Shown here: in pieces, positions 1 to 7,045 of the stretch
Position numbering within the stretch: the first letter of the stretch is position 1
How the letters are laid out: each line of letters opens with the position of its first letter
DNA from: a virus
DNA: 64,000 nt
Strand: one strand, 5' to 3'
Virus record (IMG/VR): IMGVR_UViG_3300042923_001106
Location: 119,209-183,208 of that record
Translations under genes and position numbers: made by a program
The notes under the pieces: model-generated
Database searches by the model: none
Told to the model about the DNA's origin: nothing
The model's input: only the letters and a program-made list of their open reading frames with translations

Positions 1-1
1 A

Positions 2-295
2 AATATTTCATATAAATTAATGATTGATGCATATAAAGTTGCAGAAGATAAAATTAAGTGGTTTATTCGCGAAGTACTTCAGGACGGGAACAATGCAGAA
101 GATATAAATAAGGTAATAACGGTTATGATGAATTCAGGGTTGAATCAAGCGGCAAGAGAAGAACAAATGAGAAAAAGGCAGCAACAAGAAAAAGAAAAAC
201 TGATGGCACAGGAGACAAGTAACGATATGTCTCATGATAATTTAATAAATAAAAAAAATACAAAAGATATACTGGATATATCGGAGTTTCTTTAA
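2..295 (+). CDS. Hypothetical protein, 5' end outside the window
   Basis: The frame is open from base 2, and the residues before the first ATG (base 20) read like protein, so the gene probably starts upstream of the window. No Shine-Dalgarno sequence precedes that ATG. The visible part is charged and helical, with a Lys/Gln/Glu-rich stretch around residues 50-65 (coiled-coil-like), and ends in an acidic tail. It lies directly before the helicase gene, whose Shine-Dalgarno sequence begins 6 bases after its stop. A helicase-loader or accessory role would fit the position but nothing in the sequence shows it. I do not recognise the family. Confidence 0.6.
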   Translation, partial: NISYKLMIDAYKVAEDKIKWFIREVLQDGNNAEDINKVITVMMNSGLNQAAREEQMRKRQQQEKEKLMAQETSNDMSHDNLINKKNTKDILDISEFL

Positions 296-314
296 TGCTC
301 AGGAGGGGTAAGTT

Positions 315-1811
315 ATCGCAGAATATATCAAAGAGTTTGTTGACCCGTCTGGAGTTCATGAATCCTTATTCGTAGGGTATTTATGGAAAACTCCAAGTCT
401 ATACTCTAAATATAAAGTCCATAAAACAGAGAAGGACACATTTACAAAACCAGTATGGTATTTTTACTATTATATAGGAAAAGAAATGTATGAGAATGGT
501 ATGCGTACTTTTGACGACGCTTCTGTTTATTCATATCTTACTTCGAAGCCGAAAGAAAATGGAAAAAAATCATACTTTGAATATTACAACGAACACGGTG
601 GATGGTCCACTATTGAAGAGATCTTAAATGAATGTGATCCAGATAAAGGGAATGTAGACTATCATTTTAGTGAAGTTCAAAAATATGAAAGTTTGCGTAT
701 GTTTCAAAAGGAAGGCTTTATCAATGTACTGAGTTCGGATTTGATCAGCAAATTAACAAACATGAATCTGATCCAACTACAGCAATTCATGCAACTCAAG
801 GTTAAGTCTGGATTCTCACAAGTGAATTCTGGGGAAATAGTTATCTCGTATTTGGGCGATGATCTAAGTGAGACCATTAAAGAATTAAAAAATGGAGAAC
901 AGGCAGGAATTCCTTTATTTGAATCACCAAGACTCAATAGAAAAATAAACGGACAAAAACTAGGGAATTTAAATTACTTGATATTGCCTTCAGGTGTAGG
1001 TAAATCAAGTATATTGACAGAGAAAGCGGTAATGAGTCTATATGAAAATGACGAAAAAGGAATCATTTTTGCTAACGAGGAGGGGATAAAACGTTGGAGA
1101 TCCAGACTGCTTGTTACTGTGGCAGCAAGGGTATTAAAAAAGCCGGTCGCAAGAGACGTTGTTAATCGAGGATTTGGTGACGAGGTTGAGGCGATTCTGC
1201 ATGAAGCAAGAGAATGGATTGAATCGCATCGAAAAGAGAACATACTCTTTATCAATCTAAAGAAATATAGAATCCAAGACGTAATAAGTAATATTGAATT
1301 GTATAGGCCAAAGGGATACAAACACATATATTTTGATACTTTTAAACCTGATTTAACGCAGCAGATTGAAAGATGGTTGGCATTTTCTAATTCAGCGCAA
1401 TATTTGTATGACACTATAAAAGACGATGCCTACAATTGTCATTGTCTAGCTACTGTACAATTAAAAATTGGTAAAGAATTTAGATACATTGATCTTGATT
1501 GTATCGGAAAATCGGTCGAAATCTCAGAGGTCGGTGCTGTAATAATGGCCGGACGCTTAATGTTTGATGATGAATATAAAGTAGAAGGACACAAAAACAG
1601 GCTTAATCCGTACAATTGGGAGAAGGATGAACTCAACGGAAAGTGGTTTAAGAAAGAGTATAGACTTGATCCAGAGAAAAAATATCTAATTCTCTTCCTG
1701 CCAAAAAATCGTGAAGGGAGTGAAGATGAGCAGATCATCTTTGAAGTGAATTATGATTTTAACATATGGAGAGAAGTATCTCTAGTCCAAGTACCAAACA
1801 ATGGAAGGTAA
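315..1811 (+). CDS. DnaB-like replicative helicase (RecA-fold), probable AUC start
   Basis: Replicative helicase expected to unwind DNA at the phage fork with the primase encoded next. A Walker A motif GVGKSS lies at about residues 227-232, preceded by a linker and followed by a RecA-like core with a Walker-B-like strand (IYFDTF). It resembles the SPbeta YorI type. The first in-frame ATG is at 486, but the frame upstream reads as convincing protein (AEYIKEFVDPSG...) back to about 312, directly behind a strong AGGAGGGG at 301-308. No ATG, GTG or TTG exists there; AUC at 315 has ideal spacing (6 bases). I therefore infer a non-canonical start giving about 498 residues. If only the 486 ATG is used, the protein loses its N-terminal 57 residues. 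Confidence 0.8.
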   Translation: MAEYIKEFVDPSGVHESLFVGYLWKTPSLYSKYKVHKTEKDTFTKPVWYFYYYIGKEMYENGMRTFDDASVYSYLTSKPKENGKKSYFEYYNEHGGWSTIEEILNECDPDKGNVDYHFSEVQKYESLRMFQKEGFINVLSSDLISKLTNMNLIQLQQFMQLKVKSGFSQVNSGEIVISYLGDDLSETIKELKNGEQAGIPLFESPRLNRKINGQKLGNLNYLILPSGVGKSSILTEKAVMSLYENDEKGIIFANEEGIKRWRSRLLVTVAARVLKKPVARDVVNRGFGDEVEAILHEAREWIESHRKENILFINLKKYRIQDVISNIELYRPKGYKHIYFDTFKPDLTQQIERWLAFSNSAQYLYDTIKDDAYNCHCLATVQLKIGKEFRYIDLDCIGKSVEISEVGAVIMAGRLMFDDEYKVEGHKNRLNPYNWEKDELNGKWFKKEYRLDPEKKYLILFLPKNREGSEDEQIIFEVNYDFNIWREVSLVQVPNNGR

Positions 1812-1828
1812 TCCTCTAAGGGAGGAGC

Positions 1829-2908
1829 ATGATGAGTGATGTTCTAACAGAAATAAGAAAAAAATTGTTACAAGATGACAATATACATACATTGCTTGAA
1901 AAGGCAGAGTGTGAAAATATAAAACGTCGAAGCAACAGGTATGAAGCAACGTTGCCAAGCAGGTTTAATTCAGATAACGATAGAGCCGTGCAAGTGTATT
2001 TAAATGAATCAATAACCTGTAAAATAAGAAGTCGAACCTTTTTAGGAAAAGGTATTTATGACTTAATTTCATATATTGTATTTGGATGTATAGAAATAAA
2101 AGAAATAAATAAATGCCTTCCGAAATCAAAAAGATGGATTTGTGAGCAATTGGGTTTTTTTGAGTATCTAAATAACTCATGGTATCATGAAAAGCCAAAG
2201 GAAGACCCGTTAAAATGGTTAAAAGATTTAAAGAGGAAACGAAACAAGGAAATTAAGATAATTGAAAATACCGTGCTAGATGATACTGTATTTAATCAGT
2301 ACATTATGTATCCTTACATTAATTATTTGAAAGAAGGCATCGACTATAACACGCAGCTCGAGTTTCAAATCGGTCTTGACCTAGTTAGTGAACGCGTAAT
2401 CTTTCCTATACATAATAAATACGGAGACTTGATTGGAATAAAGGGTAGAACTCTAGATCCAGATTACAAAACTAAAAAAATCCCGAAGTTTATGCATTTA
2501 TATAATGTAAATATGATTTCCGAGCTGTACAACTGGCATCGCGCGCTTTACTACATAATGGAGCAGAAAGAAATCATATTTTACGAAGCTGAAAAAACTT
2601 GCTGGCTAAGTACTCAATGGGGATATAGAAATTGCGTTGCTTTGGGGAGCAGTGAGATAACCGAGTGGCATGTCCAGATGGTCAAGGAACTTGGCTTAGA
2701 TATCCGAATCGTGTTGGGTTACGACAAAGATAAGGAAGCAAAGGAAATAAAGGAAGCAGCTAAGATGTTTGGATTCACTCACTCAATCAACGTTATGTGG
2801 GATGGGAGGAATGCATTTTCTGCAGAGAAGAAGCACTCTCCAACGGATTTAGGCAAAGATGCATTTGACCAACTATACAATGACAGGTATAAATACAAAA
2901 TAACATGA
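1829..2908 (+). CDS. DnaG-like DNA primase (Toprim)
   Basis: Primase that would make RNA primers for phage replication. The N-terminal third (to about residue 110) resembles the CHC2-type DNA-binding region but lacks an obvious zinc-binding Cys set. Next comes a primase catalytic-core segment (RVIFPIHNKYGDLIGIKGRT, about residues 190-210), then a Toprim domain with the acidic strand IIFYEAEK and the metal-binding GYDKDKEA. The helicase-binding C-terminal domain of bacterial DnaG is absent (359 residues in total), as in short phage primases. It starts 18 bases after the helicase stop behind AGGGAGGA, so the two are co-transcribed. The ATG at 1832 is an equally good start. A terminator follows. 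Confidence 0.82.
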   Translation: MMSDVLTEIRKKLLQDDNIHTLLEKAECENIKRRSNRYEATLPSRFNSDNDRAVQVYLNESITCKIRSRTFLGKGIYDLISYIVFGCIEIKEINKCLPKSKRWICEQLGFFEYLNNSWYHEKPKEDPLKWLKDLKRKRNKEIKIIENTVLDDTVFNQYIMYPYINYLKEGIDYNTQLEFQIGLDLVSERVIFPIHNKYGDLIGIKGRTLDPDYKTKKIPKFMHLYNVNMISELYNWHRALYYIMEQKEIIFYEAEKTCWLSTQWGYRNCVALGSSEITEWHVQMVKELGLDIRIVLGYDKDKEAKEIKEAAKMFGFTHSINVMWDGRNAFSAEKKHSPTDLGKDAFDQLYNDRYKYKIT

Positions 2909-2909
2909 C

Positions 2910-2936
2910 AAATAAAATCGATATTTCATTCAATGG
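2910..2936 (+). repeat. Intergenic motif AATAAAA-N-TTTCATT, copy after primase
   Basis: AAATAAAATCG followed by ATTTCATTCAATGG directly after the primase stop. It matches the motif found between many genes here (see the finding on the intergenic motif). This copy lies between the stop codon and the terminator hairpin rather than next to a ribosome-binding site. Confidence 0.5.
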
Positions 2937-2978
2937 TAGCAAGCACAACTTGGAAAATAGTGCTTGCTATTCTTTGTA
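2937..2978 (+). terminator. Rho-independent terminator after helicase-primase
   Basis: A perfect 10-base inverted repeat, TAGCAAGCAC (2937-2946) and GTGCTTGCTA (2960-2969), with a 13-base loop and followed by TTCTTTGTATC. It closes the helicase-primase unit just before a promoter-like sequence. Confidence 0.8.
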
Positions 2979-2980
2979 TC

Positions 2981-3010
2981 TTGATATAAAATAAAAGTAT
3001 GAAATAAACT
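2981..3010 (+). promoter_or_regulatory. Putative promoter after the terminator
   Basis: TTGATA (2981-2986), an 18-base spacer and TAAACT (3005-3010) directly downstream of the terminator. The spacer contains AAATAAAAGTATG, shared with the putative promoter at 29381. It would drive the small-gene block that follows. Confidence 0.5.
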
Positions 3011-3039
3011 AATTGATGAGGAGGCGGACTAAATATTCG

Positions 3040-3174
3040 ATGTTTGTCTGGTGGATCATTGGAATATGTATTTACTTCTGTTTAGTAGTACTTATCGCAA
3101 AATGCTGTGGAGGAAATACAACTTTCGATTATAAAATAAAACATAATAATACATATGGGGAGAATGAGCGATGA
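3040..3174 (+). CDS. Small membrane protein (44 aa)
   Basis: ATG at 3040 opens a 44-residue protein whose first 25 residues are a hydrophobic Trp/Ile/Leu/Val-rich helix, followed by CCGG and a polar, charged tail: a single-pass small membrane protein. GAGGAGG lies about 14 bases upstream, longer than usual. The stop overlaps the ATG of the next gene (ATGA), which supports coupled translation. No family recognised. Confidence 0.6.
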   Translation: MFVWWIIGICIYFCLVVLIAKCCGGNTTFDYKIKHNNTYGENER

Positions 3175-3503
3175 AGTTGTATCAATTGGGCAAAGGGGTA
3201 TATAAAACTTACCGGGAAACAGTTAAAGGGAATCAAAATATCACTCCACAACAAGCACAAAAGAAATTGACTCGAAACATTATACTGGCTTTTAAAGTTT
3301 CAAAAAGCAATAATGAAAATTTAAAGCAACGGTACTTCTATGGTAACTTGCACATACTCGTAGTTGGAAATAAAATCGTCTGGATCAAAAATATTAAGCA
3401 GAATGGCAACTGGTTTTATAAGGATCAGAAAAAGTATGATGAATTGAATGTGCTGCTTGGTATTGAAAATGATTCTGAAACTATTAATCAAAGAGTCAGT
3501 TAA
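3171..3503 (+). CDS. Hypothetical protein (110 aa)
   Basis: ATG overlaps the stop of the preceding membrane-protein gene, behind GGGGAGAATGAG. The protein is basic; its N-terminal 45 residues look helical and the middle (NLHILVVGNKIVWIKNI) predicts beta strands. A layout of helical N-terminus, beta-rich core and charged tail is typical of small phage proteins. I do not recognise the family. Confidence 0.65.
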   Translation: MKLYQLGKGVYKTYRETVKGNQNITPQQAQKKLTRNIILAFKVSKSNNENLKQRYFYGNLHILVVGNKIVWIKNIKQNGNWFYKDQKKYDELNVLLGIENDSETINQRVS

Positions 3504-3518
3504 TAAGAGGGAGAAAAC

Positions 3519-3749
3519 ATGAGTGAGGCACTAAAAAATGCCCTATACGATGTAGTAGAAAAAGCAAAGAAATACGATGCGATTATACATCTTAGAAAAA
3601 ATGGAGAAATCCATTGTGATTTTTGCGGTAAGTGTCAATGCGATGTTAAGAAGTTAGTAGCTGGACCAAGAGTTTTTATTTGCGACGAATGCATAGAACT
3701 ATGTGTTGAAGTTATTAAAGAAGAGAAAGTGAATGAGGAAGACAAATAA
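3519..3749 (+). CDS. Free-standing ClpX-type C4 zinc-binding domain protein
   Basis: A 76-residue protein consisting of a helical N-terminal 30 residues and the zinc-binding domain of ClpX: CDFCGKCQ...[17 protein letters not shown], with four Cys in two CxxC pairs. In ClpX this domain dimerises and docks adaptors and some substrates; here it has no AAA+ ATPase behind it (ClpX is about 420 residues). Expected location is the cytoplasm. The obvious inference is a phage protein that competes with or redirects the host ClpXP protease, but function is not shown by sequence alone. Start ATG at 3519 follows AAGAGGGAG. Confidence 0.8.
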   Translation: MSEALKNALYDVVEKAKKYDAIIHLRKNGEIHCDFCGKCQCDVKKLVAGPRVFICDECIELCVEVIKEEKVNEEDK

Positions 3750-3774
3750 AATTATGCTTTCATTGAAGAAAGGG
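3744..3774 (+). repeat. Intergenic motif AATAAAA-N-TTTCATT, copy before the YopX-like gene
   Basis: AAATAAAATTATGCTTTCATTG overlapping the stop codon of the ClpX-zinc-domain gene, followed by AAGAAAGGGG. It sits in the usual position of the repeated intergenic motif, between a stop and the next ribosome-binding site. Confidence 0.5.
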
Positions 3775-3791
3775 GCGCCTATTGGAAAAAT

Positions 3792-4226
3792 ATGAGGGAT
3801 ACAAGGGAAATTAAATTCCGGGGACGCCGAATTTGCAATGGTGAGTGGGTATACGGTTGGTTGTATTCAATCGTTCCATATGGAAATCCTCATGAGCGTG
3901 GTTTTATGATCAAAGAGGATATAGGAGACGATTATGAGGTCGATCCCGAATCAGTAGGTCAATATAGCGGCGTTAACGATGACGACAAGGATGAAGAGTT
4001 ATTTTCTGGAGACATCATACAGGTGGGATACGACGGCGAAACGATTGTCTGTGAAGTGATGAGAGAAGGTCCGGGATTCTTGCTGGCATCAGGCGAATTT
4101 GATGACGGATATATCTGGATCAGTGAAATAGTAGAATCGCTTGATGGCAAGTTTTATATACCTGATTCGGAATTGTTGGGAAATCGCTGGGAGCATCCTC
4201 ATCTATTAGGAGGGAACCAAGCATGA
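3792..4226 (+). CDS. YopX-family protein
   Basis: Matches the YopX family named after SPbeta: the opening IKFRGRRICNGEWVYGWL, the central VDPESVGQYSGVNDDD and the strand LFSGDIIQVGYDGE are all characteristic. Function of the family is unknown; members are small cytoplasmic proteins common in Gram-positive phages. A TTG at 3782 opens only a short out-of-frame peptide, so ATG 3792 is used (AAAGGGG upstream). It begins the GC-richer cassette region and overlaps the next gene by 4 bases. Confidence 0.82.
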   Translation: MRDTREIKFRGRRICNGEWVYGWLYSIVPYGNPHERGFMIKEDIGDDYEVDPESVGQYSGVNDDDKDEELFSGDIIQVGYDGETIVCEVMREGPGFLLASGEFDDGYIWISEIVESLDGKFYIPDSELLGNRWEHPHLLGGNQA

Positions 4227-4609
4227 GGATAGACGATATGAAGCCGGGACCGGAATTGAATGCGGAATTTGCGAAAGCACTCGGAAAGCCGAATTTGCGC
4301 AAATATAACCACTGCTATGTTTGGGACAATGTGGGGTACGTCAACGGAAAACCAGTTGGATCAGTAATGGGAACGATCGATGTTCCAGAATACTCCACAA
4401 CATGGGACGGAATGAGCGAAGTTGTTGGGGAGATGCAACGACGGGGATACAGATATTTGCTCCATGACACTCATAACGGCATATCGCTTGCGCAGTTTCA
4501 AAAATATAATGCAGAATACGAACTGACTGGGTTCGGCAGGAGTGAAGGAAAAACGGCCCCTCACGCTGTAACGTTGGCAGCTATTAGGGCTCTACAAGGG
4601 GAGCAATAA
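4223..4609 (+). CDS. Phage ABA-sandwich domain protein
   Basis: Has the pattern of the phage ABA-sandwich family: MKPGPELNAEFAKALG at the start, YSTTWDGMSEVVGEMQRRG in the middle and KTAPHAVTLAAIRAL at the end. Members are small cytoplasmic phage proteins of unknown function, often next to YopX- and DUF551-like genes, as here. ATG overlaps the upstream stop (ATGA). The C-terminal ALQGEQ is encoded by AAGGGGAGCAATAA, a diverged copy of the ribosome-binding module used by the next genes. Confidence 0.75.
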   Translation: MRIDDMKPGPELNAEFAKALGKPNLRKYNHCYVWDNVGYVNGKPVGSVMGTIDVPEYSTTWDGMSEVVGEMQRRGYRYLLHDTHNGISLAQFQKYNAEYELTGFGRSEGKTAPHAVTLAAIRALQGEQ

Positions 4610-4613
4610 ACGT

Positions 4614-4790
4614 ATGAAGACGCTATGTACACGTTGTAAAAAGCCGGTTTATAAAAATCGAAACCACTGGACAGATGTACACGGAAATCGCAAGCATATT
4701 CGCTGCCAAAAAGAAGAAGAACAGGAGCGCCGTGAACGAGATAAAAGAACATCTCGCATGGAGGCTCTACAAGGGGAGGATACCCAATGA
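4614..4790 (+). CDS. Small zinc-finger-like protein (58 aa)
   Basis: ATG 4614, eight bases after the preceding stop's AAGGGGAG. The protein has CTRCKK near the N-terminus and a later single Cys (HIRCQK) with His residues between, i.e. a possible CxxC...H...C zinc site, then a highly charged Glu/Arg helix. It ends in QGEDTQ, encoded by the GGGGAGGATACCCAATGA module that is also the next gene's ribosome-binding site. Function unknown. Confidence 0.65.
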   Translation: MKTLCTRCKKPVYKNRNHWTDVHGNRKHIRCQKEEEQERRERDKRTSRMEALQGEDTQ

Positions 4791-5014
4791 GTAAAAAAGG
4801 CGGAGATATACTTTGTGATCTCTGGAGCCGAGTCGATCAAGCGGATTTTGACACCATGATTACGGAAGCATTCAAGAAGATTCCTACGAAAATCCAAAAG
4901 AAATTCATTGCAGAAATTCTTGAAAATAATATTTGGGATTTGAACGGAAAGCCTGATGATAGAACTTTATCCGAGTGCTGGGAATTTGTTGATGCAGGGG
5001 AGGATACCCGATGA
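4787..5014 (+). CDS. Hypothetical protein (75 aa) with GEDTR tail
   Basis: Starts in the shared module (ATG 4787 overlapping the previous stop). Mostly helical and amphipathic, with FKKIPTKIQKKFIAEILE in the middle and an acidic C-terminus ending AGEDTR from the next module copy. No recognisable domain. Position in a translationally coupled cassette array is the main support for it being real. Confidence 0.65.
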   Translation: MSKKGGDILCDLWSRVDQADFDTMITEAFKKIPTKIQKKFIAEILENNIWDLNGKPDDRTLSECWEFVDAGEDTR

Positions 5015-5208
5015 ATAACTGTGGAGTATGCAATCATCACTTAGACATCAACCATGCCCAATTAAGACGATTCGAATTGGATGGGACTCTTACGCCGTAC
5101 CATATGGGTTGTGAGGGTGAGGCGCGGAAACTTAAGCCTTGTGTAGACTGCGGCCAACATCGACTATTATGCAGCGATTGTGCAGAGGTAGGGGAGGATA
5201 CCCAATGA
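5011..5208 (+). CDS. Cys-rich zinc-ribbon-like protein (65 aa)
   Basis: Contains several Cys pairs: CGVC near residue 4, CVDC around residue 44 and CSDC around residue 54, plus His residues, a pattern expected for one or two zinc-binding knuckles. Ends in VGEDTQ from the shared stop-RBS-start module. Likely a small cytoplasmic nucleic-acid- or protein-binding protein (inference). Starts at ATG 5011, overlapping the upstream stop. Confidence 0.68.
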   Translation: MNNCGVCNHHLDINHAQLRRFELDGTLTPYHMGCEGEARKLKPCVDCGQHRLLCSDCAEVGEDTQ

Positions 5209-5402
5209 ATATTATACCAATCATCAGAAATGAAAGAGGTAGCCTGACGCTTAATAGGGCTGATTTGGATATCATCATTGGTCAGATTATTGATATATGC
5301 AGAACAGAAAAGGAACTGGAATGGGTTCAAGATCAATTAATAGGCTGCATTGAATCCATGGTGGAAGGAAAATTGGAAGAGTTGGAGGATACCCAACCAT
5401 GA
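5205..5402 (+). CDS. Hypothetical helical protein (65 aa)
   Basis: ATG 5205 is placed by the shared ribosome-binding module; a longer in-frame reading from 5139 would overlap the upstream gene and is not needed. The protein starts with a beta-like MNIIPIIRNERG, then a helical stretch RADLDIIIGQIIDICRTEKE, ending in EDTQP from a module variant. Unknown function. Confidence 0.65.
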   Translation: MNIIPIIRNERGSLTLNRADLDIIIGQIIDICRTEKELEWVQDQLIGCIESMVEGKLEELEDTQP

Positions 5403-5602
5403 AATACGCGATAAAGTTCCAAGGCGAATATATGCGCCAAAGATACGGATCAGATTGCTTTACCGACGATCTTGGTTTCGCTGTCCTATTCGATTCTCGG
5501 GAAGAAGCTGTATCCGAACTTTTCGGTGATGAGCATGTCGTTGAAATACAAGAAGACGAAGAAGGCGGAATCTGGGAGGATACAGCAAATGGAATGGATT
5601 AA
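5399..5602 (+). CDS. Hypothetical acidic protein (67 aa)
   Basis: ATG 5399 overlaps the previous stop. The sequence KYAIKFQGEYMRQRYGSD...GFAVLFDSREEAVS suggests a small alpha-beta fold in which a FDSREEA-type turn precedes a helix, common in short phage proteins. It is acidic at its C-terminus and overlaps the following DUF551 gene by 14 bases, because the module variant GGGAGGATACAGCAA lies inside it. Unknown function. Confidence 0.62.
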   Translation: MKYAIKFQGEYMRQRYGSDCFTDDLGFAVLFDSREEAVSELFGDEHVVEIQEDEEGGIWEDTANGMD

Positions 5603-5906
5603 TTGCAGCGACAGAATGCCGGAACCGGCTCAACGTGTACTTGCAGTATTCCCAACAGGGTATAAGGGTGTCAGGCATATTTCCTTAGTCATTTACGTTC
5701 CGGCCAAATCAGTAAAGGCGGAAGATTTGTGGGACGACGACAGTGATTGTGTTGAATACGACGAAGAGAAGGATTGCTTCTACGTCGAAGAAGGTTGGTA
5801 TGAATCGTCTTACGAGTCGGAAAAGGATTGGCGTTTGAATTACGAGGTAACTCACTGGATGCCATTACCTCATGTTCCAGTGGCACAAGGGGAGGATAAA
5901 GGGTGA
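5589..5906 (+). CDS. DUF551-family protein
   Basis: Recognised by the family ends: WINCSDRMPEPAQRVLAVFPTG at the N-terminus and the closing VTHWMPLPHVP. DUF551 proteins are short phage proteins of unknown function. A reading frame from 5472 exists but overlaps the previous gene; ATG 5589 lies directly behind a copy of the shared module and gives the usual family length (105 residues). Ends in QGEDKG from the next module. Confidence 0.8.
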   Translation: MEWINCSDRMPEPAQRVLAVFPTGYKGVRHISLVIYVPAKSVKAEDLWDDDSDCVEYDEEKDCFYVEEGWYESSYESEKDWRLNYEVTHWMPLPHVPVAQGEDKG

Positions 5907-6163
5907 AACAGCCAAACATAAAAATATTCGGAAAAACTCATAAAGTCGTTCAAATCGAATTTAACGACGATGGCTTAATCCAAAAGATCATATATAAGGC
6001 AAATCAACACAATAACAGAATAGTATTCCGACGAGACGATATGGTGGATGAATCGCTCGTACGGAAATACAAAATCCACGAGCCAACAAATCATCCATAC
6101 CACAACTATGCTCATGCGCCTGATCTGGAGTCTTTATTGGTACAAGGGGAGGATACCCAATGA
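5903..6163 (+). CDS. Hypothetical protein (86 aa), GTG start
   Basis: GTG 5903 overlaps the DUF551 stop behind GGGGAGGATAAAGG. N-terminal strands IKIFGKTHKVVQIEFNDDGL and a middle IVFRRDDMVDESLVRKYKI suggest a small beta-rich fold. A His/Asn-rich turn follows and the tail is QGEDTQ from the shared module. No family recognised. Confidence 0.62.
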   Translation: MKQPNIKIFGKTHKVVQIEFNDDGLIQKIIYKANQHNNRIVFRRDDMVDESLVRKYKIHEPTNHPYHNYAHAPDLESLLVQGEDTQ

Positions 6164-6318
6164 AGCGTGAACTGATTATATCCGGTTCGGTAGAAAAATG
6201 TTGGGCTTGCAAGGGTCGAGGATATTCGGGATCTGAAAACCATCCCGAATGCGTAGTTTGTAGTGGATATGGTTGGTTGCCGAAGGGAGAAGAAGATGCC
6301 GAGACGCCATCCAGATGA
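6160..6318 (+). CDS. DnaJ-type zinc-finger mini-protein (52 aa)
   Basis: Two CxxCxGxG-type repeats, CWACKGRGY and CVVCSGYGW, as in the zinc-binding region of DnaJ, in a protein of only 52 residues with no J domain. Such mini-proteins are seen in phages; a client- or RNA-binding role is inference. ATG 6160 overlaps the upstream stop inside a perfect module copy, and the end overlaps the next gene by 23 bases. Confidence 0.68.
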   Translation: MKRELIISGSVEKCWACKGRGYSGSENHPECVVCSGYGWLPKGEEDAETPSR

Positions 6319-6451
6319 AGTTAAGCAAAAATGCGGACGATGCAGCCGAGAGAGATACGAACTCGTTAAATGTGGCGGAATATATGTATGTTGGAACTGC
6401 TGCAACTACCTAAAAAAGTCGGGGGATGATACCCATGGAACCAGTAAGTAA
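6296..6451 (+). CDS. Zinc-ribbon protein (51 aa)
   Basis: Two Cys pairs, CGRC and CWNC, separated by 19 residues containing a further Cys (VKCGG): a zinc-ribbon pattern. ATG 6296 is chosen because AAGGGAGAAG precedes it; a longer reading from 6263 lies inside the previous gene. The C-terminus reads SGDDTHGTSK, a drifted form of the GEDTQ tail, because the module here is GGGGGATGATACCCATGG. Confidence 0.65.
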   Translation: MPRRHPDEVKQKCGRCSRERYELVKCGGIYVCWNCCNYLKKSGDDTHGTSK

Positions 6452-6782
6452 TGCTGATAAGTTGAGAGATAAAGCACCGGAAGATATAGACGATGTCCTA
6501 TCCGAACTCGAAGACTTGAGCAAATTTTGGAAAGAGGCAATGAGGGAGCAAGCCGAGGAATATATTGAATCTCTCCAATCCATACAGCAGGAAAGGGATA
6601 AACTGCTTCGCAAACTGAACTATAAAGACTTGATTATCTCAAATGCGGTGGAATTAGTTGAGGATCGAGAAAAAGTGCTTTCGGAATTGCGACCATTCGT
6701 TTCACCAGAGCATCAAAAATTAATAGATTCAGTGGTGGACAACGGGAGTTTCAATGTCGGAGTAGGGGAGGAAAGGACATGA
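6435..6782 (+). CDS. Coiled-coil protein (115 aa)
   Basis: ATG 6435 occupies the same position relative to the module as the other cassette starts; the ATG at 6426 lies inside the Shine-Dalgarno region. The protein is largely helical, with a heptad-like charged stretch over residues about 15-90 (LSELEDLSKFWKEAMREQ, QSIQQERDKLLRK), so an oligomeric coiled coil is likely. Ends VGEERT from a degraded module. Unknown function. Confidence 0.65.
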   Translation: MEPVSNADKLRDKAPEDIDDVLSELEDLSKFWKEAMREQAEEYIESLQSIQQERDKLLRKLNYKDLIISNAVELVEDREKVLSELRPFVSPEHQKLIDSVVDNGSFNVGVGEERT

Positions 6783-7045
6783 CCGAATTGACGGAACAGC
6801 GAAAACGGGAGATCGCTGAGATGGCCCGGAGGGATTTAAACGCTCATGCATGGTTATGCGAACAAGAGCAGGAAGAATATGCCACTGAGGTTCTTTCCCT
6901 CCAACAACAGGTAAACACGCTGACGAAACAGATTGAGGCAGCGTTAACCGATTTGGAAGCATATAAACCTTTAACGGCTATAGTCGTCCTTAAAAGTGCC
7001 ATACAGTCTATAAAGGAATCCCCGAGGGAGGAGCAAGGGAAATGA
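6779..7045 (+). CDS. Coiled-coil protein (88 aa)
   Basis: ATG 6779 overlaps the previous stop. Helical throughout: LTEQRKREIAEMARRDL, then EVLSLQQQVNTLTKQIEAAL with heptad spacing, typical of short phage coiled-coil proteins. Ends PREEQGK over AGGGAGGAGCAAGGG, which serves the next start. Function unknown; it may pair with the preceding coiled-coil protein (inference from adjacency). Confidence 0.65.
   Translation: MTELTEQRKREIAEMARRDLNAHAWLCEQEQEEYATEVLSLQQQVNTLTKQIEAALTDLEAYKPLTAIVVLKSAIQSIKESPREEQGK

Larger units (their letters stand above)
4773..6781 (+). promoter_or_regulatory. Repeated stop-RBS-start module GGGGAGGATACCCAATGA
   Basis: The same sequence sits at successive gene junctions: start codons at 4787, 5011 (ACCCG variant), 5205, 5399 (GGAGGATACCCAACC variant), 5589 (GGGAGGATACAGCAA variant), 5903 (GGGGAGGATAAAGG, GTG), 6160, 6435 (GGGGGATGATACCC variant) and 6779 (GGGGAGGAAAGGAC variant). 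It contains the Shine-Dalgarno, the upstream gene's stop and the next start. Read in the upstream frame it encodes a shared C-terminal Gly-Glu-Asp-Thr-Gln. Translation of the block is therefore probably coupled gene to gene. Confidence 0.85.

Noticed and set aside
486-488. ATG as the start of the helicase
   Set aside because: It lies behind only a weak AGGAAAAG, while coding-like sequence and a much stronger RBS lie upstream; kept as an alternative.
974-1414. 146-codon minus-strand frame
   Set aside because: Lies wholly inside the helicase gene on the opposite strand; no RBS and no recognisable sequence.
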